Translations under genes and position numbers: made by a program
Shown here: positions 1-9,015 of the stretch, piece after piece
How the letters are laid out: every line of letters starts with the position of its first letter
Numbering within the stretch: position 1 is the stretch's first letter
Notes under the pieces: model-generated
The model's database searches: none
The model's input: only the letters and a program-made list of their open reading frames with translations
Told to the model about the DNA's origin: nothing
From: Legionella lansingensis
Lineage (GTDB): Bacteria; Pseudomonadota; Gammaproteobacteria; Legionellales; Legionellaceae
Length of the DNA stretch: 64,000 nt
Assembly (NCBI RefSeq): GCF_900187355.1
Contig: NZ_LT906451.1
Span: 1,609,001 to 1,673,000 of the forward strand
Direction: 5' to 3'

Positions 1-544
1 CTTCAGTCGCAATTTGTTGACGCAGTAGCTCGGGAAGTTGTCCACAAGTACGTAGGATGCAAAGTCGTTCTGCCAGTTTTATAAGCACAACGCGAACGTC
101 ATCCACCATAGCGAGAAGCATCTTACGAACATTATCAATTTGATGCTTGTTTTGGGGATATTTGTTTAGCGCTTGTAAATTATGCATCGCGCTCATTTTT
201 TCTATCCCTTTAACTAACTTAGCGATGTGAGGTCCTAACTGCTCTTCGACATCGTCTAGGGATAGCTCAGCATAGTGCACATTTTCAAAAATGATTGCCG
301 CAGTCAAGGTTTCCTGGTCAACCTCTAAATCAGCCAAAACATCAGCCATGGATAACCCAAGCTGCAAGCAGGACACACCCGTCTCGGTGGCATGATCTTG
401 TCCTGCAAGCTGACTTAGGGTACAAGCATTGCGAATCAAATCCAAATCTTGAAAATACCCTTTGCTTCCTAGTTGTTGTAACCATTGTTCAACATCAATG
501 TTTCCATCGATGGACCAAGGAGTATTTTCTTTAACTCTGACCAT
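1..544 (-). CDS. relA: GTP pyrophosphokinase RelA, N-terminal part (runs off the left edge)
   Basis: The first 181 codons of a RelA/SpoT-type (p)ppGpp synthetase, which makes the stringent-response alarmone when uncharged tRNA reaches the ribosome. The protein starts MVRVKENTPW, the usual RelA opening, and continues into the HD-like (inactive hydrolase) region with segments such as DLIRNACTL, SMADVLADL and DDVRVVLIKLAERL. The ATG at 544 lies 5 nt after the rlmD stop, and its ribosome site (AAAGGA) lies inside the end of rlmD, so the two are likely co-transcribed, the same rlmD-relA order as in E. coli. The synthetase and regulatory domains lie outside the window. Assignment is by recognition of the N-terminal sequence and context. 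Confidence 0.9.
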   Translation of the reverse strand, partial: MVRVKENTPWSIDGNIDVEQWLQQLGSKGYFQDLDLIRNACTLSQLAGQDHATETGVSCLQLGLSMADVLADLEVDQETLTAAIIFENVHYAELSLDDVEEQLGPHIAKLVKGIEKMSAMHNLQALNKYPQNKHQIDNVRKMLLAMVDDVRVVLIKLAERLCILRTCGQLPELLRQQIATE

Positions 545-549
545 TACTA

Positions 550-1884
550 TTATCCTTTCTCAAACAAGGCTATGGATTCAACATGAGCTGTATGAGGAAA
601 CATATCCATTACTCCAGCAGCCTTCAGACGATAACCTTTATGATTAATTAAAACATCAGCATCTCTGGCCAACGTGGCAGGATTGCATGAAATATAGAGA
701 ATGCGGCTAACACCAAATTTATCAATATGTTTAACGATCTCTAGAGCACCTGACCGTGGGGGGTCTAATAAAATTTTTGTAAAATGATAATTGGTTAATT
801 TTGCTATCGATTCGATCTTTTCCAAGTTGGCGCAAAAAAACTCGGTATTACTCAGGCCATTCGCTTGAGCATTCATTTGTGCTCTGGCCACCATCGTGTT
901 ACTCCCTTCGATACCAATAACCTTGGCACAACACCTAGCCATAGGAAGAGAAAAATTACCTAAGCCGCAAAACAAGTCTAAAACAACATCCTCTTTCGTT
1001 AGGGCCATTAATTCAAGTGCTAGTGAAACCATTTGTTGATTTAAACCAGCATTGACTTGCGTAAAATCCGTTGGATGAAACTGAAATGTTACTTGTTGTT
1101 GTGGCAAAGCATAGCTTAAAAACTCACAATTTTCTCTTGGATAAAACGAAACCACACTCTCATTGCCACCTGGCTGTAAGAACAAGCGAAAACCAGTTCT
1201 CTCACCGAATGCTTTTAATTTTGCCTCATCGTTGGTACTTAAAGGATCCAAATTGCGGAAAATTAATGCTACCTCTGTATCGCCAGCTGCAACCTCAATT
1301 TGCGCGATAATGCGAGGATCTTCAAATGAATCAATGAGCTGTCTTAAATGGCCAATCTCTTTATCTACCCGGGCATTCATCACCAGGCATCCATTGATTT
1401 CTGTGATAAAGCGAGGGTTATTTTTTTCTCTGAAACCAACCAGACTACTCTGCTTTTTTTCAACGTAACGCACACTAAGACGTGCTTTGTTACGATAATG
1501 CCAACTCTCACTGGTAAGCGGTTTTAGAATTATTTCTGGTTGGCAATGTCCTACACGTTGCAATAAATCCAATAGTAACGATTCCTTTTCGTATATTTGT
1601 GTTTGCTCATCAAGGTGCTGTAAGGAGCAACCTCCACATGATGAATAATGGGGACAAGCAGGGGTTACTCGCGCACAAGAGGCTGAAAGCACAGAGATAA
1701 CCTTGCCTTCGTCAAAATCATTTTTCAGGCGAGTATATTGAAAAACCACTTGTTCATTAGGCAAAGCTCCTTGGATAAATGTTGTCTTACCATTAATTCG
1801 TGCAATGCCTCTGCCATCATGACTAAACTTTTCTATTTCCGCGATTTTTGTTTCCGTAGGTAATCTATGACGTCTTCTACTCAT
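550..1884 (-). CDS. rlmD: 23S rRNA (uracil-1939-C5)-methyltransferase RlmD
   Basis: A SAM-dependent enzyme that makes m5U1939 in 23S rRNA. At 444 residues it has the usual family length. It begins with a TRAM-like RNA-binding part (about 1-60). The 4Fe-4S cysteines are all present with E. coli spacing: C77, C83, C86 ([10 protein letters not shown]) and C166. The Rossmann part contains [16 protein letters not shown], and the catalytic nucleophile is C400 in [14 protein letters not shown], with the general base Glu near the end ([10 protein letters not shown]). It is the upstream partner of relA, 5 nt away. An intergenic stretch of 332 bp with a palindromic repeat separates it from rlpA upstream, so it probably has its own promoter there, though none is clear. 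Confidence 0.96.
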   Translation of the reverse strand: MSRRRHRLPTETKIAEIEKFSHDGRGIARINGKTTFIQGALPNEQVVFQYTRLKNDFDEGKVISVLSASCARVTPACPHYSSCGGCSLQHLDEQTQIYEKESLLLDLLQRVGHCQPEIILKPLTSESWHYRNKARLSVRYVEKKQSSLVGFREKNNPRFITEINGCLVMNARVDKEIGHLRQLIDSFEDPRIIAQIEVAAGDTEVALIFRNLDPLSTNDEAKLKAFGERTGFRLFLQPGGNESVVSFYPRENCEFLSYALPQQQVTFQFHPTDFTQVNAGLNQQMVSLALELMALTKEDVVLDLFCGLGNFSLPMARCCAKVIGIEGSNTMVARAQMNAQANGLSNTEFFCANLEKIESIAKLTNYHFTKILLDPPRSGALEIVKHIDKFGVSRILYISCNPATLARDADVLINHKGYRLKAAGVMDMFPHTAHVESIALFEKG

Positions 1885-2051
1885 TAGTACTTCTCGTTAA
1901 TTCTATTAGCTGGCTGCTTCACCACTAATTATAATGGCTATTGATAATTTTAGGCGCTTTATGGCGCTTTTATAGACAGAAGAATAAAAAAATAAAACCA
2001 AAGCATAGCACAGGCACGCTGCCCCTGTCATAAACACACAAAAATCAGCGA

Positions 2052-2211
2052 GTGTGATTGAAAATGCGGTTTTGTATTAACTGTGTCTTGTTTTTTCTTG
2101 TGACGACGTCCCGCGGCTTGACCGCGGGGTCCATGATATGTTCGACGATCACTGGATCCCGCGGTCAAGCCGCGGGACGTCGGCATAAGGAAACCGCAGT
2201 TTTAATCACAC
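2052..2211. repeat. Outer imperfect palindrome in the rlmD-rlpA gap
   Basis: The gap 1885-2216 (332 bp) has no gene. Its half nearest rlpA is a nested palindrome. The outer arms are 2052-2072 and 2191-2211, which pair over 21 nt with two mismatches (core TGCGGTTT against AAACCGCA, and GTGTGATT against AATCACAC). Inside lies the high-GC element at 2104-2182. Read on the minus strand it starts 5 nt after the rlpA stop codon, so it could also end rlpA transcription. The other half of the gap (1885-2051) is AT-rich and shows nothing definite. Confidence 0.7.
2104..2182. repeat. Palindromic element, family A, intergenic copy
   Basis: Two perfect 25-bp inverted arms (2104-2128 and 2158-2182) around a 29-nt centre. 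Each arm is itself a small hairpin, CCGCGG-CTTGA-CCGCGG, and the arm next to the centre continues into ATCC(A). The same arms occur at 35121-35198 inside mnmC, with a different centre. GC content is far above the surroundings, which speaks for a mobile or spreading sequence rather than local drift. It is 79 bp, one base longer than the coding copy. Confidence 0.9.
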
Positions 2212-2216
2212 CCCAA

Positions 2217-3026
2217 TCAGCGCAATAAAGAAAATGACCCACGGACACCATTAGCGGCTAATTTATCTTTCAAGTTCGTTGTCATTTGCTTATTAGCGAA
2301 AGGCCCCACTCTTACAATATATCGCTGTTGGTATTTTTCAATAATCACAGGAGACGGGGTTAATTTTGCTAATTTACTTTGCAATGCAATAGCCAACTTC
2401 TCTGAACTGAACGCTCCTGCTTGAACATAATAATGAGCAACCTGCTTTCCAGTGTTCAGCGCTTCTATTTCAACAGAAGCTGTTCCTTTAGGAAGTAACC
2501 CTAATTTAGCCGCCGCAGCATAGGATAAATCAATTACCCTATCATTACGAAAAGGTCCTCGATCATTCACTTTTACAACAGCCACTCGGCCATTACTTAA
2601 ATTTTTTACCCTCACATAACTCGGTAAAGGAAGTGTTTTGTGGGCAGCGGTCATGGCATACATATCATAGTTATCACCACTCGATGTTCTTTGTTTGTGA
2701 AATTTTGTGCCATACCATGAGGCTATGCCGCGTGTTTTATAACCACTTGCTGTTTTTAAAACTTCATAAGTGCGCCCCTCCACAGCATAACTATCTGGAT
2801 TACCGTAACGACTAAAGGGTTCAGTTTTAGGTTTAACTTCTTTGAACTTAACTGGGATGGGACCTTTCGGAGCTCCATCATGCTTTTGTGTATATCGGGA
2901 TTTTTGTGGAGAAACAGAAGTGGATGACTTGGCGGATCTAGGTAATTTTTTTGCATTGATATCAGAATTAGGAACTGTTGTACAATTTGTCAACAAAAAT
3001 AGAACAAACAAATAAAAAAATCGCAT
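2217..3026 (-). CDS. rlpA: RlpA-family septal ring lytic transglycosylase / rare lipoprotein A
   Basis: A 269-residue outer-membrane lipoprotein. The start MRFFYLFVLFLLTNC gives a signal peptide and a lipobox with Cys15. A linker rich in Lys, Ser and Pro leads to the double-psi beta-barrel (about 95-190) with GIASWYG, TSSGDNYDMYAMTAAHKTLP and the VNDRGPF motif that carries the catalytic Asp in this family. A SPOR domain (about 195-269, HYYVQAGAF) should bind denuded glycan at the septum. RlpA enzymes cut glycan strands lacking stem peptides during cell separation. It is divergent from dacA, another wall enzyme, with 120 bp between them that must hold both promoters. Confidence 0.92.
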   Translation of the reverse strand: MRFFYLFVLFLLTNCTTVPNSDINAKKLPRSAKSSTSVSPQKSRYTQKHDGAPKGPIPVKFKEVKPKTEPFSRYGNPDSYAVEGRTYEVLKTASGYKTRGIASWYGTKFHKQRTSSGDNYDMYAMTAAHKTLPLPSYVRVKNLSNGRVAVVKVNDRGPFRNDRVIDLSYAAAAKLGLLPKGTASVEIEALNTGKQVAHYYVQAGAFSSEKLAIALQSKLAKLTPSPVIIEKYQQRYIVRVGPFANKQMTTNLKDKLAANGVRGSFSLLR

Positions 3027-3147
3027 TGTTACAACTCAATTAACATTCTTTCTTTGTAATATATACAAAGAGCAATATCATTAAAATACCTTAATGCCAT
3101 TTGGTAGCAAATTGAGGCTGTGATAAGATTACGACATTTTTGTAACC

Positions 3148-4392
3148 ATGAGTATAGAAAACATGAAGTCATCATTCTCACCTTTCAAATTATTATTAGC
3201 AACCAGCTTACTTATGACAACAAATCTAACGTTTGCAGCTAATGATGTTCTCCCAACCACAAGCTTATCGAATAACATTCCTCCTGCTGCGCCAATTAGT
3301 AATAAGCCACTTATCACTCCATCTGCCCCTACCATTAACGCCAAAGCTTATATTCTTATTGATGTAAATAGTGGAAAAATCATTACCGAGAAAAACAGCG
3401 AACAAAAATTACCACCTGCTAGTTTAACGAAAATGATGACCCTCTATGTCATTTCCAACGCACTTCATAATGAGCAAATTCATCTGAATGATAATATCCG
3501 AATTAGTCGTGAGGCGTGGAAAACAGGTGGCTCGCGTATGTTTATTAAAGAAGGTCAGCAAGTAACCGTCGAAGATTTACTTAAAGGGATCATCGTTGAT
3601 TCGGGAAATGATGCCTGCGTAGCTATGGCTGAACATCTGGGAGGTAGTGAACAAGGCTTCGCTGAAATAATGAATCAGCAAGCCAAAAATTTGGGCATGA
3701 AAGATAGCCATTTTACTGATAGCACAGGATTGCCTGATGAAAATCTCTACACAACTGCGAAAGATTTAGCCATTCTAGGGCGAGCGCTAATTATCAACTT
3801 CCCACAATATTATCACTGGTATAAACAAAAGTGGTTTACTTATAACGGCATAAGACAGCCGAATCGTAACCGATTGCTATGGCGGGACAATCAAGTCGAC
3901 GGAATCAAGACCGGTCATACGAATGACGCTGGTTATTGTCTTGTCTCATCAGCAAAGCGTGAGAACATGCGTTTACTTGCGGTCGTAATGGGTTCACCTT
4001 CAGAAACCGCTCGCGCTGATGACAGTGAACGCTTACTCAACTATGGTTTCCGCTTTTTCGAAACGCATGAACTTTATAAAGCTGGGCAGAAGATCAGCGA
4101 AGTTCCTATCTATAAAGGCGAAACAGACAAACTGATGGTTGGCGTTCGCGAAGATCAATTTGTCACTATCCCTAGTGGTCAATACCAACGTCTAAGTATG
4201 CGCACCAAAATATCACAAAATTTGCTAGCCCCTATTGCAAAAGGCGCCAAAGTTGGCGAATTGGTTATACAATTTGATAATAATATAATTAAAACGCAAG
4301 ATCTTTATGCGCTACAGCCCGTACCTAGAGGAGGACTTTATACACGTATGAAGGATTCTATTCGACTTGCGTTTCGTAACTGGTTTGGTTAA
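3148..4392 (+). CDS. dacA: D-alanyl-D-alanine carboxypeptidase (PBP5/6 family)
   Basis: A penicillin-binding protein that removes the terminal D-Ala from murein pentapeptides in the periplasm. After a signal peptide (KLLLATSLLMTTNLTFAA) come the three active-site motifs: SLTK at residues 92-95, SGN in IVDSGNDACVAMAEHL, and KTG in DGIKTGHT. The C-terminal PBP5 domain ends in an amphipathic helix (MKDSIRLAFRNWFG) that anchors the enzyme to the inner membrane. A second in-frame ATG at 3163 (MKSSFSPFK) gives a more normal signal peptide and may be the true start. Neither ATG has a strong ribosome site. The stop is 11 nt before the aminotransferase gene, and dacA-ybeD-lipB is a conserved proteobacterial order. 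Confidence 0.95.
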   Translation: MSIENMKSSFSPFKLLLATSLLMTTNLTFAANDVLPTTSLSNNIPPAAPISNKPLITPSAPTINAKAYILIDVNSGKIITEKNSEQKLPPASLTKMMTLYVISNALHNEQIHLNDNIRISREAWKTGGSRMFIKEGQQVTVEDLLKGIIVDSGNDACVAMAEHLGGSEQGFAEIMNQQAKNLGMKDSHFTDSTGLPDENLYTTAKDLAILGRALIINFPQYYHWYKQKWFTYNGIRQPNRNRLLWRDNQVDGIKTGHTNDAGYCLVSSAKRENMRLLAVVMGSPSETARADDSERLLNYGFRFFETHELYKAGQKISEVPIYKGETDKLMVGVREDQFVTIPSGQYQRLSMRTKISQNLLAPIAKGAKVGELVIQFDNNIIKTQDLYALQPVPRGGLYTRMKDSIRLAFRNWFG

Positions 4393-4403
4393 GGGCCATA
4401 GCA

Positions 4404-5255
4404 ATGCAAGGTATTGTCTTTATTAATGGCGATTATTACCATGCGGCTGATGCAAAAATCTCGGTATTTGATCGTGGATTTTTATTTGGTGATGCGGTTT
4501 ACGAGGTTATTCCTGTATATCAAGGCCGTCCCTTTTTTATGGAGCGACACTTAAAACGACTGAAAGAAAGCCTGGTTAAAGCCAGGATAATGAATCCACA
4601 AGTTGATTGGCCAGTCATTTTGCATGAGTTAATTGAGCGTAATGGTGGAGGTGATTTGCAAGTCTATCTGCAAGTCACTCGTGGCAATCAAGGTGTACGT
4701 AAACATGATATTCCTCATGAGCTCAAACCAACCGTTGTTGCTTTTACCATTCATACCCCCTATGCCAGCTTTGAAGTCAAGAAACAAGGCTTACGTGCTA
4801 ATATTGTTGAGGACATTCGTTGGCAACGTTGTGATATTAAGACAACGTCGTTGTTAGCAAACATTTTGCTCAATGATGAGGCAGTAGCAGCTGGGGCAAA
4901 TACGGCCATTTTGTCACGTGATGGCTTTTTAACCGAAGGAAGCGCAAGCAATGTATTCCTGGTTAATAACCAGGGAATAATTTATACCCCTCCCTTAAGT
5001 GGCTTCTGCTTGCCAGGGGTAACTCGACAGCTTACCGTTGAACTCATTAAGGCTTTATCATGGTCTTTACGAGAAGAGAATGTTCCTACAGAAGCGCTTT
5101 TTACTGCCAAAGAAGTCTGGATAACAAGTACAACAAAAGAAATTTGTCCTGTAACCTATATTAATGATGTAATGATTGCTGATGGTCGCGTAGGTAAATA
5201 TTGGCAACGTATAAATGATGAATACCAACAACTCATCTCTAACCACTATGACTGA
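4404..5255 (+). CDS. dat: D-amino acid aminotransferase (class IV PLP enzyme)
   Basis: A 283-residue fold-type IV PLP enzyme, most like D-alanine transaminases, which interconvert D-Ala plus 2-oxoglutarate and D-Glu plus pyruvate. Visible motifs are FDRGFLFGDAVYEV near the N-terminus, the PLP lysine in RCDIKTTSLLANILLNDEA (about residue 149) and the glycine/serine phosphate-binding stretch TEGSASNVFLV. A branched-chain aminotransferase or aminodeoxychorismate lyase role cannot be excluded by eye, but the position between dacA and ybeD fits D-Ala handling. An AAGG ribosome site lies 9 nt before the ATG. Its last 8 bases overlap the next gene, so the genes are probably translationally coupled. 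Confidence 0.87.
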   Translation: MQGIVFINGDYYHAADAKISVFDRGFLFGDAVYEVIPVYQGRPFFMERHLKRLKESLVKARIMNPQVDWPVILHELIERNGGGDLQVYLQVTRGNQGVRKHDIPHELKPTVVAFTIHTPYASFEVKKQGLRANIVEDIRWQRCDIKTTSLLANILLNDEAVAAGANTAILSRDGFLTEGSASNVFLVNNQGIIYTPPLSGFCLPGVTRQLTVELIKALSWSLREENVPTEALFTAKEVWITSTTKEICPVTYINDVMIADGRVGKYWQRINDEYQQLISNHYD

Positions 5256-5514
5256 TAACAAATCTGTAATTCAATTCCCCTGTCATTTTCCCATAAAAAT
5301 TATCGGGAAAAATACAGCTGACTTTTTTAAGGACATTTCTGATATTACTCGGAAACATTTTCCTGATACGCTCGATGAAGCAATGACTTGTCAAAAAAGC
5401 CAGCAAGGGAATTATCTTTCCATCACTGTTACGATTTATGTTCATAACCAAGTGGTGCTCGATGCACTTTATCTTGAGTTAACCCAACACCCTGATATAA
5501 AAATGGTGTTATGA
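5248..5514 (+). CDS. ybeD: DUF493 (YbeD-like) protein
   Basis: A small protein of 88 residues when started at the ATG at 5248 ([20 protein letters not shown]), which is how the family begins. An upstream in-frame start at 5215 would lie wholly inside the aminotransferase gene and is less likely. YbeD proteins have a ferredoxin-like fold of the ACT type and lie beside lipB in many proteobacteria. Their job is not known, although a regulatory role near lipoate synthesis has been proposed from the gene order. Here the start overlaps the dat stop by 8 nt and the stop overlaps the lipB start (ATGA), so it sits in a strictly coupled operon. Confidence 0.88.
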   Translation: MTDNKSVIQFPCHFPIKIIGKNTADFFKDISDITRKHFPDTLDEAMTCQKSQQGNYLSITVTIYVHNQVVLDALYLELTQHPDIKMVL

Positions 5515-6119
5515 TGTTTAATATCAGAAACTTAGGATTACAGTCGTATCTTAGCGTTTGGGATAAAATGAAGGATTTTACATCAACGAGAAACGAAGCA
5601 ACGATCGATGAGTTATGGTTACTTGAACACCCTGCGGTGTATACTCAGGGTCAAGCTGGGAAAGCTGAGCACATCTTAAATCCCAGCTCTATCCCAATCG
5701 TACAAACTGACCGTGGTGGACAAGTGACTTACCATGGACCCGGGCAACTGGTTGGCTATGTTCTAATGGACATTCGCAGACGCCATCTTGGTATTAGAAC
5801 GTTAGTTAGTCGCTTGGAGCAGGTTTTAATTTCGTTGTTAGCGATATACAAAATAAATGCGGAAATACGGCCCGGAGCTCCGGGTGTTTATGTAGGAGAT
5901 AAGAAAATAGCTTCCATCGGACTGCGAGTTAAGAATGGTTGTACTTATCACGGCATTGCTCTCAATGTAGCCATGGATTTGACCCCTTTTGAGGGCATTA
6001 ATCCTTGTGGATTTGCGAAGCTAAAAATGACTCAAATTAGTGATTATGCATCGAATGTAACTGTTGCCTGTGTTAATGAACAGTTTACTGAGACATTTTT
6101 AACTCATTTTGAATACTAA
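5511..6119 (+). CDS. lipB: Octanoyl-[acyl-carrier-protein]:protein N-octanoyltransferase LipB
   Basis: Moves octanoyl groups from acyl carrier protein to the lipoyl domains of 2-oxoacid dehydrogenases and the glycine cleavage H protein, the first step of lipoate synthesis. The 202 residues carry the family signature ([17 protein letters not shown]), the catalytic Lys region [18 protein letters not shown] and the catalytic Cys in [13 protein letters not shown]. Two adjacent ATGs (5511 and 5514) are possible starts, both overlapping the end of ybeD. LipA is not in the window. The next gene, lssY, starts 2 nt after the stop, so the wall/lipoate operon runs directly into the lss locus. Confidence 0.95.
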   Translation: MMFNIRNLGLQSYLSVWDKMKDFTSTRNEATIDELWLLEHPAVYTQGQAGKAEHILNPSSIPIVQTDRGGQVTYHGPGQLVGYVLMDIRRRHLGIRTLVSRLEQVLISLLAIYKINAEIRPGAPGVYVGDKKIASIGLRVKNGCTYHGIALNVAMDLTPFEGINPCGFAKLKMTQISDYASNVTVACVNEQFTETFLTHFEY

Positions 6120-6121
6120 CC

Positions 6122-8167
6122 ATGCACTTCTTTACCGATTACATTCAACCCCTAACCATTTGGCTCTATGACCATCCTCATTGGGCTTTACTTATTACCT
6201 TTCTTATTTCTCTGACAGAATCTCTAGCCATTATTGGCAGTATTGTTCCTGGCTCAGTAACCATGACAGCCATTGGCATTTTGGCCGGCTCTGGGGTCAT
6301 GCGGGTAGACTTGACCTTACTAGCAGCAACGCTTGGAGCTATAGCAGGTGATAGTGCAAGCTACATGCTTGGCTACACATTTAGTGATCGTTTAGTTAAT
6401 GTATGGCCGTTTAGTCGTTACCCAAATTGGTTGATGTTCGGGAAAGAATATTTTTCTCGTCATGGAGGGAAAAGTGTAATTATTGGCCGATTTGTAGGCC
6501 CACTACGTTCAATCATACCTGTCATTGCTGGAATGATGGGTATGAGTCAATGGCGATTTTTTCTGGCTAACTCCCTCTCGGCGGTGGGCTGGGCCATTCT
6601 TTATATCTTCCCTGGAGTTTTAATTGGTGCAGCAAGTAGTGAATTACCACGTGAAAGCGCCAGTAGACTTTTCTTGTTAGTTCTCCTACTACTCGCAGCT
6701 ATTTGGTTACTGAGTGTCGGTCTTAAATGGCTCTTTATTCACTTGAATCGCTTACTACGCTTAGGTCTACATGGTCTCTGGTCTTGGTCGCGTAATCATC
6801 CTCATCTCGCTGGCCTTTTCAGAAGTATTACACCAATAGACGAGACTAATTATTATCCAACTGCGGCTATTGTCATTTTATTCACCTTAAGTACCTTATT
6901 ATTTTGCATCTTAACAGCGCTGGTGATTCAACAAGGTTGGATTGTTGAAATTAATCAACCTATCCATCTTTTTCTACAAAGTATACGCACCAAGGCTTTT
7001 GACGCATTCTTTATTGTCGTTTCTCAAATAACAAGTGGGATCACAATAGTTGCTTTAGTATTGAGTGTGTTTTTTTTAGCCATTTATTATCGAGATTGGC
7101 GCTCCTTCAATTATTGGTTAAGTCTATGTTTGTCCTCTACCGCGATCTTGCTTCTTTTGCATGGGCTAATAGATAGTCCCAGACCCCAAGGTCTGTGGGC
7201 AACACAACCGGGTCGTTCTTTTCCACTAATCGGATTAACTTATGCTGCGGCTTTATTTGCTGCGTTCATGTTTTTTATAAACACTTATTGTGTGACGCTC
7301 TTAAACCGTTTCGTCAAAATTATTCTAGCTGTTGGTTTATTTCTCGCAGGATTTGCGCCTGTTTATCTGGGTGATAATTGGTTTACAGATAGTCTTGGTG
7401 CTTATTTGTGTGGTTTTAGTATATGTTTGATTCATTGGCTCTTCTATCGTCGTTATAACACTAAAATTGTTTGTTCAACTTATGGGCCATTAAAAATCTT
7501 GGTCATTCTCGTTCTTGCGAGCTTGGTTGCTGTTATCTCTGGTTACCGTGAATCAGTACGTGCTCACCAGCCCTATTTGGCGCAATATGTCCTTACTGAT
7601 CAACTTTGGTGGAACCAGACTCGGCCTCTTTTGCCCATTTATAGAACCAACAGGATTGGTAATCGCATCAGTATTTTTAATATTCAATATGCTGGATCAC
7701 TTACCAGTTTTGAGCGTGCCTTAAGCGATTTTGGCTGGCAAAGATTAGATGATTCGTTATTTACGTCATTGTTGACCAAAATAAGTGGCCAACAATCGGC
7801 AGAGGAGCTGCCGTTAATGGCGCAACTTTACCTCAATCGCAAACCAGTGCTAATTATGGTTTATGAGCCTAATGATGGCAATCCTATACAAATTTTACGA
7901 ATTTGGCGCTCTAATTATCATCTTAAAAATCTTCGTCAACCGATATGGATTGGTAGCGTCCATCCGCACAAGTTGTTAAAACCGCATGAACGAAAGGAAG
8001 CAGTTACAAATGTTGCCAGTCATCCTATCTCACTTTTTTATGTCAGTGCTGCTTTGCCTGAATTTTTACAACGTCATACTTCCTTGCCTGTAAAGGTAAA
8101 ATTGCCAATTGCAGTGGAACCGATTTTACTGTTAGTCAAAGAGTCTCCAATAAAGGAGGGCCGCTAG
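6122..8167 (+). CDS. lssY: LssY: DedA-like / PAP2-like / LssY-C membrane protein
   Basis: A 681-residue polytopic inner-membrane protein. The N-terminal part (about 20-200) is DedA/VTT-like (IGSIVPGSVTMTAIGILAG, FGKEYFSRHGGKSVIIGRFVGPLRSIIPVIAG). The middle (about 240-440) has the layout of a PAP2 phosphatase, and the last 200 residues resemble the LssY C-terminal domain. The PAP2 active site looks dead: where PSGH is expected there is SFPLIGLT (about residue 365), and the last motif reads LGDNWFTD with Asn in place of His (about 418). It was named as part of the Legionella type I secretion locus, but DedA/PAP2 proteins act on lipids, so a direct part in export is unproven. It begins 2 nt after lipB. 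Confidence 0.85.
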   Translation: MHFFTDYIQPLTIWLYDHPHWALLITFLISLTESLAIIGSIVPGSVTMTAIGILAGSGVMRVDLTLLAATLGAIAGDSASYMLGYTFSDRLVNVWPFSRYPNWLMFGKEYFSRHGGKSVIIGRFVGPLRSIIPVIAGMMGMSQWRFFLANSLSAVGWAILYIFPGVLIGAASSELPRESASRLFLLVLLLLAAIWLLSVGLKWLFIHLNRLLRLGLHGLWSWSRNHPHLAGLFRSITPIDETNYYPTAAIVILFTLSTLLFCILTALVIQQGWIVEINQPIHLFLQSIRTKAFDAFFIVVSQITSGITIVALVLSVFFLAIYYRDWRSFNYWLSLCLSSTAILLLLHGLIDSPRPQGLWATQPGRSFPLIGLTYAAALFAAFMFFINTYCVTLLNRFVKIILAVGLFLAGFAPVYLGDNWFTDSLGAYLCGFSICLIHWLFYRRYNTKIVCSTYGPLKILVILVLASLVAVISGYRESVRAHQPYLAQYVLTDQLWWNQTRPLLPIYRTNRIGNRISIFNIQYAGSLTSFERALSDFGWQRLDDSLFTSLLTKISGQQSAEELPLMAQLYLNRKPVLIMVYEPNDGNPIQILRIWRSNYHLKNLRQPIWIGSVHPHKLLKPHERKEAVTNVASHPISLFYVSAALPEFLQRHTSLPVKVKLPIAVEPILLLVKESPIKEGR

Positions 8168-8185
8168 TAAAAATTCCTCAGCCTG

Positions 8186-8210
8186 GAAGATCCTTCGTGT
8201 CGCTCAGGAG
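8186..8210. repeat. Possible fragment of an interspersed repeat
   Basis: The piece GATCCTTCG followed by CGCTCAGGA between lssY and lssZ resembles GATTCTTCG-CTACGCTCAGAATGA in the elements at 32642-32771 and 47325-47431. It is short and diverged, so this is a weak call. The rest of the 113-bp gap shows only a possible ribosome site (GGTAAGGA) for lssZ. Confidence 0.35.
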
Positions 8211-8280
8211 ACATCCTCTTCAGTCTGAGTTAAACTAGTGGGAATTTCATTTAGCCATTATTCCAGGTAAGGATATTTTA

Positions 8281-8880
8281 ATGATTACTATAGCTGACGT
8301 AATTCATTCATTACTTCCTGTGTTAGGCCTTGTGCTTTTGTTTTTAGGTATAAAATTTAAACGCAATAATTATGTTCTACTTGCTTTATGGATTAGTCTC
8401 ATTATTCTTCTTCTGGAATATAAAGCTTCCGGTGGAGAAATTTTAGGAAGTTATTTTAATTATTTTCATGCCGCAATTTACTCTCTAAATTTGCTCGTAC
8501 TGATCAGCTCTATTATTTATTTGATATTCATTCCACTTTATCAAGTTAAACATGTGATTGTACGATATAGTGCAGGCTTTTTATCTGCCATTCTTGTAAC
8601 AGGGCTCATTCTTTTAATCATTAACCTAGGTATCAATGCTTATTTCGTTGAAGACAGGTTATCTAATACGCCGATTCTGCAAGTAGCAACATTTAATAAA
8701 CAACCTTATTGTGATTATCGCTATGTGTTTTATAAAATTAGCCCAGAAAATAAAGTCAAATTTATGTGCCCTAATCACTATGGTTTGCTGCCTTCTGTGG
8801 GCGAATTGAGTACGGCCCCTACTTTTGTTATTAAGCAATTGCCGGCTCAACTACAAGCCAAATTTCAGCAATCAACATGA
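8281..8880 (+). CDS. lssZ: LssZ-like membrane protein of the lss locus
   Basis: A 199-residue inner-membrane protein with about four hydrophobic segments (VIHSLLPVLGLVLLFLGI, YVLLALWISLIILLLEY, LLVLISSIIYLIFIPLY, FLSAILVTGLILLIINLGI), followed by a soluble tail of about 75 residues with two cysteines (QPYCDYRY and FMCPNHYG). No enzyme motif is visible. It is named from its position between lssY and the lssA-like gene, the order of the Legionella lssXYZABD locus; no function has been shown for the family that I know of. A ribosome site (AAGGA) lies 7 nt before the ATG. Separate gaps before and after it suggest it may not be tightly co-translated. Confidence 0.75.
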   Translation: MITIADVIHSLLPVLGLVLLFLGIKFKRNNYVLLALWISLIILLLEYKASGGEILGSYFNYFHAAIYSLNLLVLISSIIYLIFIPLYQVKHVIVRYSAGFLSAILVTGLILLIINLGINAYFVEDRLSNTPILQVATFNKQPYCDYRYVFYKISPENKVKFMCPNHYGLLPSVGELSTAPTFVIKQLPAQLQAKFQQST

Positions 8881-9015
8881 TAATCTGTCAAAAGCAAATT
8901 GACGATGAGCTTGAGTTTTTTTACCATAAAGTCAAGGCGATCAATGGTGTGTTGATAATCTTGTTCTGTTGTTTATTTTTTGTAAACATATTGGAAATTT
9001 TTACATAAGCATATT

